Position numbers and translations under genes: made by a program
In this document: positions 42,255 to 51,219 of the stretch, one piece after another
Layout of the letters: every line of letters begins with the position of its first letter
Position numbering within the stretch: position 1 is the stretch's first letter
The notes under the pieces: model-generated
Told to the model about the DNA's origin: nothing
The model's database searches: none
Seen by the model: the letters and a program-made list of their open reading frames with translations, nothing else
Assembly: GCA_934654835.1 (NCBI GenBank)
Contig: CAKUGY010000009.1
Location: 25,520-89,519, forward strand
Length of the DNA stretch: 64,000 nucleotides
Reading direction: 5' to 3'
From: an uncultured Collinsella sp.
Lineage (GTDB): Bacteria > Actinomycetota > Coriobacteriia > Coriobacteriales > Coriobacteriaceae

Positions 42255-42335
42255 CCGGGCTTACCCCCGCAGTGGCGCCGCGCGCCCCATCAATTCTGCC
42301 GATTTTCACCTTCACGCATATAAAGGAGTCCCGCC

Positions 42336-43403
42336 ATGCGCGACAAGCTCGAAAAGATCATCAAGGCCTATGAGGAGCTCGAGAAGAAGCTCTCCGACCC
42401 CGCCGTCGCCTCCGACATCAAGGAGTTCACGCGTCTCAACAAGGAGTACGCGCACCAGTCCGACCTCATCGCCGCCTCGCGCGAGTACATCGGCGCGCTC
42501 GATGACATCGAGGCAGCCAAGGAGATGCTCCGCGACACGACCGACGCGGACGAGAAGGAGATGCTCCAGATGGACATCTCCGAGAACGAGGAGAAACTTC
42601 CCCAGCTCGAGGAAGACATCAAGTACATGCTCATCCCGAGCGACCCCAACGACGACAAGAACACCATCGTCGAGATCCGCTCCGCCGCCGGTGGTGACGA
42701 GGCCGCCATCTTTGCCGGTGACCTGTACAAGATGTATCAGCGCTTCTGCGAGTCGCGCGGCTGGAAGACCACCGTGCTCGACTCCAGCCCCAGCGAGGCC
42801 GGCGGCTTTAAGTCCATTGAGTTCAAGGTCGAGGGCGACCGCGTCTACTCCGTCATGAAGTTCGAGTCCGGCGTCCACCGCGTCCAGCGCGTCCCCAAGA
42901 CCGAGTCCCAGGGCCGCATCCAGACCTCTACGGCCACCGTCGCCGTGCTTCCCGAGGCCGAGGAGATCGACGTCCAGATCAACCAGTCCGACCTGCGCAT
43001 CGACACCTACTGCGCCTCCGGCCCTGGCGGTCAGTGCGTTAACACCACCTACTCCGCCGTGCGTATCACCCACCTGCCCACCAACACCGTGGTGCAGTCG
43101 CAGGAGCAGCGCTCCCAGATTCAGAACCGCGAGGTCTGCATGCAGATGCTGCGTGCCCGTCTGTACGAGATGGAGCTCGAGAAGCAGCAGGCTGAGCTTG
43201 GCGCCGAGCGCCAGAGTCAGATCGGCCACGGCAACCGTTCCGAGAAGATCCGCACCTACAACCAGCCCCAGGACCGCGTGACCGATCACCGCATCGGTTT
43301 CAACTCCACCTACAACGGCGTCCTTCTGGGCGACCAGCTCGGCACCGTCATCGAGGCACTCGCCGCCGCTGAGCGAGCCGAGAAGCTGGCACAGGCTGTG
43401 TAG
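42336..43403 (+). CDS. prfA: Peptide chain release factor 1
   Basis: 355 aa, with the AAAGGAG Shine-Dalgarno. Coiled N-terminal domain, then GVHRVQRVPKTESQGR containing the PxT codon-recognition motif (here PKT), and the catalytic GGQ in ASGPGGQCVNTT. RF1 releases peptides at UAA and UAG. A structured repeat element follows directly. prmC, which methylates the GGQ glutamine, lies downstream. Confidence 0.97.
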   Translation: MRDKLEKIIKAYEELEKKLSDPAVASDIKEFTRLNKEYAHQSDLIAASREYIGALDDIEAAKEMLRDTTDADEKEMLQMDISENEEKLPQLEEDIKYMLIPSDPNDDKNTIVEIRSAAGGDEAAIFAGDLYKMYQRFCESRGWKTTVLDSSPSEAGGFKSIEFKVEGDRVYSVMKFESGVHRVQRVPKTESQGRIQTSTATVAVLPEAEEIDVQINQSDLRIDTYCASGPGGQCVNTTYSAVRITHLPTNTVVQSQEQRSQIQNREVCMQMLRARLYEMELEKQQAELGAERQSQIGHGNRSEKIRTYNQPQDRVTDHRIGFNSTYNGVLLGDQLGTVIEALAAAERAEKLAQAV

Positions 43404-43405
43404 TA

Positions 43406-43572
43406 GGTTACGCGGTTTTACAAACCGCGTAACCGGTCGACGCTGCGCGGGCCGCATTTGGACAATCTGACGTTCAACTTCAAGGGCGCGACCAGAAGGT
43501 CAGCGCCCTTTCGTTTCACGTCACCTTGTCTCAAATGCGACCCGCTCGCTGGCATTGCCAAAACATCGACGT
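43406..43572 (+). repeat. Structured element, family D, full copy after prfA
   Basis: It starts three bases after the prfA stop. Hairpin 1 is GGTTACGCGGTTT / AAACCGCGTAACC (43406-43434). A long-range pairing joins GCGGGCCGCATTTGGACAA with TTGTCTCAAATGCGACCCGC. Inside it a second hairpin AAGGGCGC-GACCAGAAGGTC-AGCGCCCTT is followed by TCG. The same plan with different stem sequences is at 59272-59432. Confidence 0.8.
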
Positions 43573-43609
43573 TTCCTTGGTTGGCACTTAGGGACGCTCC
43601 TTTTCTGGG

Positions 43610-43676
43610 TAGTCATTGGGGACGTTCTTGTTTGACTAGTCGTTTAATAGTCATTGGGGACGCTCTTAAATGACTA
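43610..43676. repeat. Two tandem 29-bp repeats with inverted ends
   Basis: TAGTCATTGGGGACG...TGACTA occurs at 43610-43638 and 43648-43676 (period 38 bp); each unit starts with TAGTCA and ends with its complement TGACTA. A degenerate third half (TTAGGGACGCTCC) precedes. Between 43677 and 44067 I see an AT-rich stretch with no gene and no clear promoter. Confidence 0.7.
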
Positions 43677-44067
43677 CTGTGGGTAAATTGCTTTTTGATT
43701 TTATTTGGTTTGATTTGGCAGCAAATGAACTGTTTACCTGCATAAACCTGCTTAAAGCAATGGCTAACTATCAAAAATAATGCTCAAATTATTGTCCGAG
43801 AAGTCGCAGTGCATTTTTCGGCGAGTTGCTCGTCAAGTGATTCGGCAAGTGTTTGGTTAGATATTGGTCAGTTTTGGGGCAACCTTGCCAAAAGCTTGAC
43901 GGATGCAAATCATGACGTCGACAAATGAGCACTTTGAGCGAGCCCATCTCAAAAAACTGGGCTGATTCTCGATATTCGTTTCCAATCGTCCCTTGCCAAG
44001 CGGTGGCCTCGCGTACAATCTGCTCCGACATTCGCGCGCCGCCTGGCGCTCAAGAGGGGAGGACCCC

Positions 44068-45327
44068 ATGGCAAACGAGATCTGGACCATCAAGCGTTGT
44101 CTCGAGTGGACCAAGGAGTACCTGGCCGAGCGCGGCGAGGAGCACCCCCGTCTTTCTGCCGAGTGGTTGCTGTGCGCGGCTACGGGTCTGGCGCGTATCG
44201 ACTTATATATGCGCATGGACGAGACGCTCGACGCGGCCCAGCTCGAGACCATGCATGCAGCGGTCGTCCGCCGCGCCAAAGGCGAACCGCTGCAGTACAT
44301 CACGGGCAGCACGCAGTTTCGTATGATCGACGTCGCGTGCGCCCCCGGCGTGCTCATCCCGCGTCCCGAGACCGAGATGCTCGTCGAGGAAGTCCTCAAC
44401 TACCTGGATGCCGAGGTGCTGAGCCCCGAGGCCGCTGCCCGTCAGCGCGTGGAGCTGCCCTGGAACGACGAGGTCGAGCAGGCCCGCAAGGCCGAGGCGG
44501 CGCTGGCCGATGAGCGTGCGACCGCCGAGCGCCGTGCCGCCAACTTGACGGCTGCCGATGAGGCCGCGCTGGGCAGCGACGTACTTGGCAGCCGGGCCTA
44601 TGCCGAGGAGCTGGCCGATCGCGAGGCGGAGGAAGCCGCCGCGCAGGCAGCAGAAGCCGAAGCGGCTGATCCCGAGGCCACGGAAACTCCCGAGCCCGAG
44701 CTCGACGAATACGGCATCGCCATCGAGAGCGCTGACCAGCAGGCGACTCCCGCGCAAGACGCCTTCGAGGCCGCCGAGCCTCGCGTCGCCCGCGTCCTCG
44801 AGGTCGGCTGCGGCACGGGCTGCATCTCGCTTTCGCTTGCCTGGGAACGCCGCGGGCACGTCACCTGCACCGCTACCGATATCGAGCCGCGCGCCATCGA
44901 CCTGGCAACCAAAAACCGCGACGCCCTTGGCCTCACGGCAGACGAGGTCGCGTTCAGCCTCACCAACCTGGTAAGCTCCATTCCCCGCGAAGAGTGGGGC
45001 ACCTTTGACGTGCTCGTCTCCAACCCGCCCTACATCCCTACCGATGTCATGCGTTCGCTGCCGCACGAGGTCAAGGACTTTGAGCCCGACCTGGCGCTCG
45101 AGGGCGGCGCCGACGGCTTGGACATCTTCCGCCGCCTGCTCAACGCGGCGCCCTACATGTTGCGCGCCGGCGGCCTCTTTGCCTGCGAGCTCTACGAGGG
45201 AGCCCTCGACGCCGCCGCCGAGCTCTGCCGCCAGGCTGGTCTGTCGGACGTGCGCATCGTCCGCGACCTCACCGATCGCCCCCGGATTGTCCGAGCCATC
45301 GTCACCGAGCCCAAACAACGTATTTAA
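44068..45327 (+). CDS. prmC: Release factor glutamine methyltransferase with a large acidic insert
   Basis: 419 aa from ATG 44068 (GAGGGGAGG upstream), against about 280 for the usual enzyme. Residues 1-114 are the normal N-terminal domain (LSAEWLLCAATGLARIDLYM, GEPLQYITG, GVLIPRPETEMLVEE). Residues about 115-238 are an extra Ala/Glu-rich, probably helical and disordered segment. The SAM-binding domain resumes with RVLEVGCGTGCISLSLA (242 on) and the catalytic NPPY (319-322). It methylates the GGQ Gln of RF1/RF2. The insert sits between helix-bundle and catalytic domain, so activity is probably kept. Confidence 0.95.
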   Translation: MANEIWTIKRCLEWTKEYLAERGEEHPRLSAEWLLCAATGLARIDLYMRMDETLDAAQLETMHAAVVRRAKGEPLQYITGSTQFRMIDVACAPGVLIPRPETEMLVEEVLNYLDAEVLSPEAAARQRVELPWNDEVEQARKAEAALADERATAERRAANLTAADEAALGSDVLGSRAYAEELADREAEEAAAQAAEAEAADPEATETPEPELDEYGIAIESADQQATPAQDAFEAAEPRVARVLEVGCGTGCISLSLAWERRGHVTCTATDIEPRAIDLATKNRDALGLTADEVAFSLTNLVSSIPREEWGTFDVLVSNPPYIPTDVMRSLPHEVKDFEPDLALEGGADGLDIFRRLLNAAPYMLRAGGLFACELYEGALDAAAELCRQAGLSDVRIVRDLTDRPRIVRAIVTEPKQRI

Positions 45328-45344
45328 GCTGAACAAATAGATAT

Positions 45345-45393
45345 TTGGATAAGGTCGCCCTTGTAATATACCGTAAAACTTCTATTATAGAAG
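45345..45393 (+). promoter_or_regulatory. Promoter and operator of the toxin-antitoxin pair
   Basis: TTGGAT (45345-45350), a 16-bp gap and TATACC (45367-45372) form a possible promoter. The perfect palindrome CTTCTAT-T-ATAGAAG (45379-45393) lies just downstream, ten bases before the toxin ATG. It is the likely binding site of the antitoxin. Confidence 0.6.
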
Positions 45394-45402
45394 GAAAAAG
45401 GT

Positions 45403-45798
45403 ATGTCAAATCAGCAGCATCGATACCGTATTGTGCTCGACTATATCGAGCCTTGGCTTGATGAGCAGGACGACGCTACGTTGCGGCAGATTTATGCAGA
45501 CCTTTTGGTGCTTGAGAAGGAAGGCCCTAGCCTTGGTCGCCCGTTGGTTGATCGCGTGAAGGGATCGAAGCTCCATCACTTAAAAGAGCTAAGAGTCACG
45601 TCGTGCGGGCAGTCAGTGATTCGCATTCTGTTTGCCTTTGATCCCAAACGTCAGGCCGTTTTGCTGCTGGCGGGCGATAAGTCACGAGCGGGGTCGTCGA
45701 GGGCAAAATGGAACGGCTGGTATGCGGTCAACATTCCCAAGGCCGAGCAAATATACCGGCGTCATGTAAGGAGGCTCGATCGGGATGGAACTGCATGA
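45403..45798 (+). CDS. RelE/HigB-like toxin (phage Gp49-like)
   Basis: 131 aa. Matches the HigB/Gp49 type of ribosome-dependent mRNA nuclease: VKGSKLHHLKELRVTSCGQS, VIRILFAFDPKRQAVLLLAG, DKSRAG, and a C-terminal helix EQIYRRHV. It precedes and overlaps by 14 bp a helix-turn-helix antitoxin gene, the reversed toxin-first order of HigBA systems. The pair is inserted between prmC and tsaC, which are otherwise neighbours in related genomes. Activity is not provable from sequence. Confidence 0.85.
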   Translation: MSNQQHRYRIVLDYIEPWLDEQDDATLRQIYADLLVLEKEGPSLGRPLVDRVKGSKLHHLKELRVTSCGQSVIRILFAFDPKRQAVLLLAGDKSRAGSSRAKWNGWYAVNIPKAEQIYRRHVRRLDRDGTA

Positions 45799-46087
45799 GT
45801 ATATGGAGTCTCGCGGGATAGTGCGTGAGGCTATTACTGCTGAGCAAGAGAAGACCCGCGAGCGTATCGAAGCCTATAAGCTCGCTCAGATTCGCAAACT
45901 AAAGGATTTGACGCAGGCCTCGGTAGCCCAGTCAATGGGCGTTTCTCAAAAACGCGTATCGGAGCTCGAACGCGGGGAGCTGGGCTCAATGAGGCTCGAT
46001 ACATTGAGCAGGTACGCCGAAAGTCTCGGCGGAAAACTTGTCGCAAGCATCGAATTCCCCGATCGCACCGTTACGCTTGCTCGCTAA
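45785..46087 (+). CDS. HigA-like helix-turn-helix antitoxin
   Basis: 100 aa. Residues about 40-90 form an XRE helix-turn-helix (LTQASVAQSMGVSQKRVSEL, LDTLSRYAESLGGKLVASIE). The N-terminal part (ITAEQEKTRERIEAYKLAQI) is a basic helix likely to bind the toxin. Overlaps the toxin gene. Probably represses the operon through the palindrome at 45379-45393. Confidence 0.85.
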   Translation: MELHEYMESRGIVREAITAEQEKTRERIEAYKLAQIRKLKDLTQASVAQSMGVSQKRVSELERGELGSMRLDTLSRYAESLGGKLVASIEFPDRTVTLAR

Positions 46088-46234
46088 AATTCTTCAATAA
46101 CCCCCTCACTTTCACCGACTACTACAGCCGCTCACCAAACCAACATGCGCTCTGGGCAAATAGGTTGAACGTTTCGTGCGAGAATGCCCCACAGTAAACA
46201 AACTTGCACCAGAGCGTAAGGGGCTGGCATACAC

Positions 46235-46978
46235 ATGCAGACGGTCTATCGGGTATTCGAGGGAGCGCGCGAGCCACATCGGCTTGCCGTCGAGCGTACG
46301 GCCGAGGTGCTCGGCTGTGGCGGTTTGGCTCTGATCCCGACCGAGACGGTCTACGGTGTCGCCGTGGCGGTCAACGCCTTCTCGGATGCCGTTCCGCAAG
46401 ATACAAGTGAATCTCTGCCGTGGCCGCGCGACCCGCAGGCCACCGTCAACGGCGCCGCGGTCCCCGCGCTCGGTACCGGTTATCGCCGTATCTTTACCCT
46501 CAAACAGCGCGAACTCACGCAAACCGTCGCCTGGCTGGTCGATGGGGCCGAGGCGCTCGACCGCTATGGCGTGGATATCCCTAATGAGGCCCGCGTGCTC
46601 GCCCGAAGATGTTGGCCGGGTGCCTTGACTATCGTGGTCAAGGCGGCTCCCTGCGTGCCGACCTTTATGCGCGCCGCCGACGGCACCGTCGCCCTGCGCG
46701 CGTCGGCGTCTCCCGTGGTACAGACGCTCATCCGCGCCTGCGGCAGCCCGCTTGCCTGCACCAGCGCCAACACGCACGGCGCCCCCGCGCCCGCAAGTTT
46801 CGCCACGGTGGAGGACCGCATTCTGGAGGGGGTCGATGTGGCCGTCGACGCCGGCGAGACCCCGTGCCGCGACGCCTCGACCATCGTGTCGTTCCAGCAC
46901 GGCGAGCTCCAGATCCTGCGCCAAGGCGCACTTCCCGCATCAGAGATCGAACGGGTCCTGTCCGACCCGATGCAATAG
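46235..46978 (+). CDS. tsaC: Threonylcarbamoyl-AMP synthase (TsaC/Sua5/YrdC)
   Basis: 247 aa. YrdC fold: GGLALIPTETVYGVAVAVNA at about 29-48, RRCWPGALTIVVKA and VALRASASPVV, CTSANTHGAPAP near 172. It makes threonylcarbamoyl-AMP for tRNA t6A modification. Compared with typical YrdC an extra 30-residue segment (PQDTSESLPWPRDPQATVNG) lies before the RRIF block, where the conserved K-x-R is KQR. glpK follows 13 bp downstream, so they may be co-transcribed. Confidence 0.92.
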   Translation: MQTVYRVFEGAREPHRLAVERTAEVLGCGGLALIPTETVYGVAVAVNAFSDAVPQDTSESLPWPRDPQATVNGAAVPALGTGYRRIFTLKQRELTQTVAWLVDGAEALDRYGVDIPNEARVLARRCWPGALTIVVKAAPCVPTFMRAADGTVALRASASPVVQTLIRACGSPLACTSANTHGAPAPASFATVEDRILEGVDVAVDAGETPCRDASTIVSFQHGELQILRQGALPASEIERVLSDPMQ

Positions 46979-46991
46979 AAAGGTGCAAGCG

Positions 46992-48533
46992 ATGTCATTG
47001 AATCTAGGCAGCCTGAGCATGGAAGATGCCTCGTTTGGCTTTGGCGGTTCCTACATCATGGCGCTCGACTGCGGCACCACCTCGGTACTCGCGACCATTG
47101 TCGACGAATATGGCTGCATCGTCGCCCAAGCGCGCCGCAGCGTTAAAACCAGTTTTCCGCGCCCCGGTTGGGTAGAGCAGGACCCCATGGCGGTCCTCGC
47201 CAGCCAGATCGCGGTCATGATGGAGGTCCAGTTTAAGAGCGGTATCCATTCCGACCGCATCGCCGCCATTGGCATCTCCAACCAGCGCGAGACCACGGTG
47301 GTCTGGGACCGTGTGAGCGGCCAGCCCATCTACAACGCTATCGTATGGCAGTGTCGTCGCACCGCGCCCCTGATCGACAAGCTGGTCGAGCAGGGCACAG
47401 AAGAGCTGGTGCGCTCCCGCACGGGGCTCACGCTCGACCCGTATTTCTCGGCCTCCAAGGTGCAGTGGATTCTCGACAACGTCGACGGCGCGCGCGAGAG
47501 CGCGGCGGCGGGCGACCTCATGTTTGGCACCATCGACACCTGGCTCATCTACAACCTCACCGGCGGCCAGGCCTTTGCCACCGACTACACCAACGCCAGC
47601 CGCACCGCACTCTTTAATATCCATACGCTCGATTGGGATGACGACCTGCTGGCGCTCTTCGACGTTCCGCGTTCCATGATGCCCGAGGTTCGCTGGAGTT
47701 CGGGCGACTACGGCCGCGTCGCGAGCGACATCATGACCAACATGCCGCCCATCATGGGTGTGGCGGGCGACCAGCAGGCATCGCTGTTCGGCCACTGCTG
47801 CTTCCATCCCGGCCAGACCAAAAACACCTATGGCACGGGCTGCTTTATGCTCATGAACACCGGCGACGAGATTGTCGAATCCAAGAACGGCCTGGTCTCC
47901 ACAATCGGTATCGCCGCGGACGGCAAGGTCAGCTATGCGCTCGAGGGCTCCATCTTTGCCGCCGGTTCAACCATGAACTGGCTGCGCAACAACATGGGCA
48001 TTATCTCCAGCGTGAGCGAGTCGGCGCAGCTCGCCGCTTCGATCAACGACAACGAGGGCTGCTACTTCGTTCCCGCCTTTGCGGGCTTGGGTGCTCCCTG
48101 GTGGGACCCGCGCGCCCGCGGCATCGTGTGCGGCCTGACCGGCGCCTCGAGCCGCGCGACCATCGTGCGCGCGGCCTGCGAGTCCATGGCCTACCAGAGC
48201 TACGACGTATTGCGTGCCATGGAGCAAGACGTGGGGCTTTCGATTGAGCGCCTGTCCGTCGATGGCGGTGCCTCGCGCAACGAGTTCATCATGCAGTTCC
48301 AGGCCGACCTGCTGGATATCCCGGTTCTGCAATGTGAGACGGTGGAGACCACGGCAATCGGTGCCGCGTACTTGGCCGGCCTTGCCGTCGGCTATTGGGA
48401 GGATTTGGAGGAGCTGGAGCAAAACGCCCAGATCGTTAAGACCTTCCTTCCCCATATGCCCGCCGAGCGCCGCGAACAAAACCTGGCGGGCTGGCGTGAT
48501 GCCGTCAAGCGCTCGCTCAGCACCGCGCAGTAG
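46992..48533 (+). CDS. glpK: Glycerol kinase
   Basis: 513 aa from ATG 46992 (GAAAGG upstream). FGGY kinase: MALDCGTTSVLATIVDEYG, the glycerol-binding ISNQRETTVVWDRVSGQPIY, FGTIDTWLIYNLTGG, NTYGTGCFMLMNTG, AFAGLGAPWWDP and LSVDGGASRN. Phosphorylates glycerol to glycerol-3-phosphate. An extra 17 N-terminal residues precede the usual start. No glpF or glpO is adjacent; upp follows after 123 bp. Confidence 0.95.
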   Translation: MSLNLGSLSMEDASFGFGGSYIMALDCGTTSVLATIVDEYGCIVAQARRSVKTSFPRPGWVEQDPMAVLASQIAVMMEVQFKSGIHSDRIAAIGISNQRETTVVWDRVSGQPIYNAIVWQCRRTAPLIDKLVEQGTEELVRSRTGLTLDPYFSASKVQWILDNVDGARESAAAGDLMFGTIDTWLIYNLTGGQAFATDYTNASRTALFNIHTLDWDDDLLALFDVPRSMMPEVRWSSGDYGRVASDIMTNMPPIMGVAGDQQASLFGHCCFHPGQTKNTYGTGCFMLMNTGDEIVESKNGLVSTIGIAADGKVSYALEGSIFAAGSTMNWLRNNMGIISSVSESAQLAASINDNEGCYFVPAFAGLGAPWWDPRARGIVCGLTGASSRATIVRAACESMAYQSYDVLRAMEQDVGLSIERLSVDGGASRNEFIMQFQADLLDIPVLQCETVETTAIGAAYLAGLAVGYWEDLEELEQNAQIVKTFLPHMPAERREQNLAGWRDAVKRSLSTAQ

Positions 48534-48656
48534 GGCTGCGACGAGCCGCTCGATACAACAAACCGCTAAACTTATGCACGGCGCGCGGCAACAACATCGC
48601 CATGCGCCGTGTCAGCAAGGCCGTCTTCCGGCCGCAACGAAAGGGGCAACCAACCC

Positions 48657-49304
48657 ATGACCGTCACCTACGATACGTCCCGTGTGACGCTTGTCGACCA
48701 TCCGCTCGTCCAGCACAAGCTATCGATTCTGCGCGACAAGAACACCGGCACCAACCAGTTCCGCCAGCTCGTGCGTGAGCTCGCGCTTTTTGACGGCTAC
48801 GAGGCCATGCGCGATCTGCCCATGGAAGACGTCGAGGTCGAGACCCCCATCACTACCGCCACGTTCAAGCAGCTTGCTGGTAAAAAACTCGCCATCGTGC
48901 CCATCCTGCGCGCCGGCCTGGGCATGGTCGACGGCATCCTCGACCTGGTGCCCTCCGCTCGCGTGGGCCATATCGGCATGGAGCGCGACGAGGTTACCCA
49001 CGAGCCGCACGAGTACTACTGCAAGATGCCCAAGGATATCGACCAGCGCATCTGCCTGGTCGTCGATCCCATGCTCGCCACGGGCGGCTCGGCCGAGATG
49101 GCCATCAGCTACCTGCGCGAGCGCGGTGTCAAGGATATCCGCATGCTGTGCATCGTTGCCGCGCCCGAGGGCCTCAAGTCGCTCACCGAGAAGGACCCCG
49201 ACGTGCGCATTTATGCCTGTGCCATCGACGACCATCTCAACGAGGCCGCCTACATCGTTCCCGGCCTGGGCGACGCCGGCGACCGCATCTACGGCACGCT
49301 CTAG
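48657..49304 (+). CDS. upp: Uracil phosphoribosyltransferase
   Basis: 215 aa from ATG 48657 (AAAGGGG upstream). LVQHKLSILRDKNTGTNQFR at the N-terminus, PILRAGLGMVDGILDLVPSA, the PRPP loop VVDPMLATGGSA and the uracil-site YIVPGLGDAGDRIYGT at the C-terminus. Converts uracil and PRPP to UMP in pyrimidine salvage. Followed by a terminator. Confidence 0.97.
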   Translation: MTVTYDTSRVTLVDHPLVQHKLSILRDKNTGTNQFRQLVRELALFDGYEAMRDLPMEDVEVETPITTATFKQLAGKKLAIVPILRAGLGMVDGILDLVPSARVGHIGMERDEVTHEPHEYYCKMPKDIDQRICLVVDPMLATGGSAEMAISYLRERGVKDIRMLCIVAAPEGLKSLTEKDPDVRIYACAIDDHLNEAAYIVPGLGDAGDRIYGTL

Positions 49305-49339
49305 CTGTTGAGCAACAGCGGCTGCGACAATAGGCGCCA

Positions 49340-49386
49340 GCGCAATGCGCGCGTGGGTGAAAGAGTTCCCACGCGCGCATTGTTGT
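49340..49386 (+). terminator. Terminator after upp
   Basis: CAATGCGCGCGTGGG (49343-49357) pairs perfectly with CCCACGCGCGCATTG (49368-49382), followed by TTGT. The T-run is weak. From 49387 to 49681 I see no gene, only AT-rich stretches near 49455-49530 that may hold promoters of the atp operon. Confidence 0.7.
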
Positions 49387-49681
49387 AGAGCGAGCGCAGC
49401 ATACTCGGACGCTCATATATCGTGCTGCCGTAGGTGCGGTATAAAGAGTGTCTTAAGAAAATGTACAGATGTGTATTAACTTACAATTTGGCGGTTGTCA
49501 TCAGGTTTCCAGCTCGTACAATAGTCACCAATATTTGTCGAGGTGCACTTGCGTAGGCAAAGCGCAGCTCGACGGGTACGCTCGTCGTTCATTGCGACCC
49601 ATTCGTCCTCAGCGCACGGCCTTTTGTCCGTTTGAGGCCCTTGCAGGGCTAAAGACGCGATTAAGGTTGGGTGACAGCGCA

Positions 49682-49709
49682 TTGCATTTAAAGTGATGCG
49701 CTCTAAAAT
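49682..49709 (+). promoter_or_regulatory. Possible promoter of the atp operon
   Basis: TTGCAT (49682-49687), a 16-bp gap and TAAAAT (49704-49709), 62 bp before the atpI-like start. Moderate match to a housekeeping promoter; other AT-rich sites lie upstream. Confidence 0.45.
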
Positions 49710-49771
49710 ACTAGGACGAATCAAGCGGGGTGTAGCCCTAGCGGGATATGCTTCGCGAGAAGGGAACGCAG

Positions 49772-50065
49772 ATGCCGGTCGAGCTGGCAGGCCACGTGCC
49801 ATTCATCGTGACGGGAGCCGTTATCGGCCTTGTTGCGTTTTTGCCGTTGTACCTCGCACTTGCTCCAGTGCTGGCGCACCGACGTGATGCCAGCATGACC
49901 GTGGGCATGTTGGGTATCATGGTGTCGTTTGCGATACTTATCATAGGTGTCGTAATCGTGCACTTGGTATTCCCCGCGGCGCTCATCGCCTTTTTGTGCG
50001 GCGAGCTCGCCGGGTTTTTGATTTGTTGGATCGTGATCGCCTGCATGGTGATCATGAGGGACTAA
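49772..50065 (+). CDS. AtpI-like small membrane protein
   Basis: 97 aa from ATG 49772 (GAAGGGA upstream; ATG 49748 is an alternative). Three hydrophobic segments: FIVTGAVIGLVAFLPLYLAL, VGMLGIMVSFAILIIGVVIV and FLCGELAGFLICWIVIACMV. Size, topology and position right before atpB fit the AtpI/ATP synthase subunit I group, which assists assembly of the c ring. Sequence similarity is weak, so this rests mainly on context. Confidence 0.7.
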   Translation: MPVELAGHVPFIVTGAVIGLVAFLPLYLALAPVLAHRRDASMTVGMLGIMVSFAILIIGVVIVHLVFPAALIAFLCGELAGFLICWIVIACMVIMRD

Positions 50066-50110
50066 AGGCGTTGCCCCACCTCGGTGTGGGCAAACAGGGA
50101 AGGTGGAATC

Positions 50111-50908
50111 TTGGACGCATTTGCCAAGTTACCCAGCGCGATTGCCGAGCTCGTCGAAGAGTTCTCCTCGACTCCGGTCGTGGGTGACCTTAATGCGGGC
50201 CTGACGCAGTACTCGTTCTGGCTGCTTATCGCCGCTGTCGTCATGTTCGTGATCTTCTTCGTGTTCACCAAGAAGCAGAAGGTTGTTCCCGAGGGCTTCT
50301 TCGTCAACGGTGTCGAGTGGGTCATCGAGTACGTGCAGGACGATATCGCCAAGGGCGTCGTCGGCGACAACTGGAAGAAGCACTTCCCGTTTTTGGCCTC
50401 GTTATTCTTCTTTATCCTGATCAACAACTTCATCGGCCTGGTCCCCGGCATGAAGCCCGGTACCGGCGCCATCGGCTGCACGGCTGCCCTCGCGCTCGTG
50501 TCCTTTGTGTACTTCCTCTATTTCGGTATCAAAAAGCACGGCTTCTTTGGGTACTTCAAGAGCCTCGCCCCTGCAGGCGTGGCCTTCCCCATGAACGTCT
50601 TCGTGTGGGTTATCGAGCTCTTCTCGCTGTGCCTGCGTCTGATCACGCTCGCCGTCCGTCTGTTCTGCAACATGTTCGCCGGCCACGTCGTCATGGGCTC
50701 GTTCGCCATTATGGCCACGCTCTTTGCCCAGCCGATGCTCGAGCACTTCACGGCCATGAACGCCGTGGGTGCCCTGCCCAGCGTGGCGTGGGTCCTGATC
50801 CTTTTGGTGATCTACGTCGTCGAGCTGATCGTTGCCTTTGTTCAGGCATACGTCTTTACGGTCCTCGAGGCCGTGTACATCCAGATCGCAGAGGCTGACG
50901 CCCACTAG
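50111..50908 (+). CDS. atpB: ATP synthase Fo subunit a
   Basis: 265 aa if it starts at TTG 50111, which has GGGAAGGTGG at the right distance; a GTG at 50084 would add nine residues without a good ribosome site. Transmembrane helices with the proton-channel Arg in SLCLRLITLAVRLFCNMFAG, plus FFFILINNFIGLVPG and VELIVAFVQAYVFTVLEAVY. Forms the stator channel against the c ring. Confidence 0.93.
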   Translation: MDAFAKLPSAIAELVEEFSSTPVVGDLNAGLTQYSFWLLIAAVVMFVIFFVFTKKQKVVPEGFFVNGVEWVIEYVQDDIAKGVVGDNWKKHFPFLASLFFFILINNFIGLVPGMKPGTGAIGCTAALALVSFVYFLYFGIKKHGFFGYFKSLAPAGVAFPMNVFVWVIELFSLCLRLITLAVRLFCNMFAGHVVMGSFAIMATLFAQPMLEHFTAMNAVGALPSVAWVLILLVIYVVELIVAFVQAYVFTVLEAVYIQIAEADAH

Positions 50909-51006
50909 CGGTCGCATTCATTTGGTGTTCGGAGGCGCGGCGCCCGCGTGCGCCTCTACAACATAGGTATTTATCCTGCGCACACGCGCACGACAAAGGA
51001 GGAATC

Positions 51007-51198
51007 GTGGGAGTTATCGGATATGGTCTCGGCGTTATCGGTGCCGGTCTCGCAATTGGTCTTGCAGCACTCGGTGCTACGGGCGCTATGGCTCGTCAGC
51101 CTGAGGTCCAGGGCCGTGCCTTCACCGTCTTCATTCTTGCATCTGCATTCACCGAGGCTCTGGGCCTGATCGGCTTCGTCGTTACGCTGATTTCGTAA
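51007..51198 (+). CDS. atpE: ATP synthase Fo subunit c
   Basis: 63 aa from GTG 51007 (AAAGGAGG upstream). Two helices: GLGVIGAGLAIGLAALGATG and FILASAFTEALGLIGFVVTL, with a polar loop ARQPEVQG and the ion-binding Glu in FTEALG. It is shorter than the usual 70-90 residues because the N-terminal helix begins almost at residue 1. The carboxylate is Glu with no obvious sodium-site Gln/Ser set, so proton coupling is likely. Confidence 0.93.
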   Translation: MGVIGYGLGVIGAGLAIGLAALGATGAMARQPEVQGRAFTVFILASAFTEALGLIGFVVTLIS

Positions 51199-51219
51199 TT
51201 GAGCACGAAGGTAGTCGCC

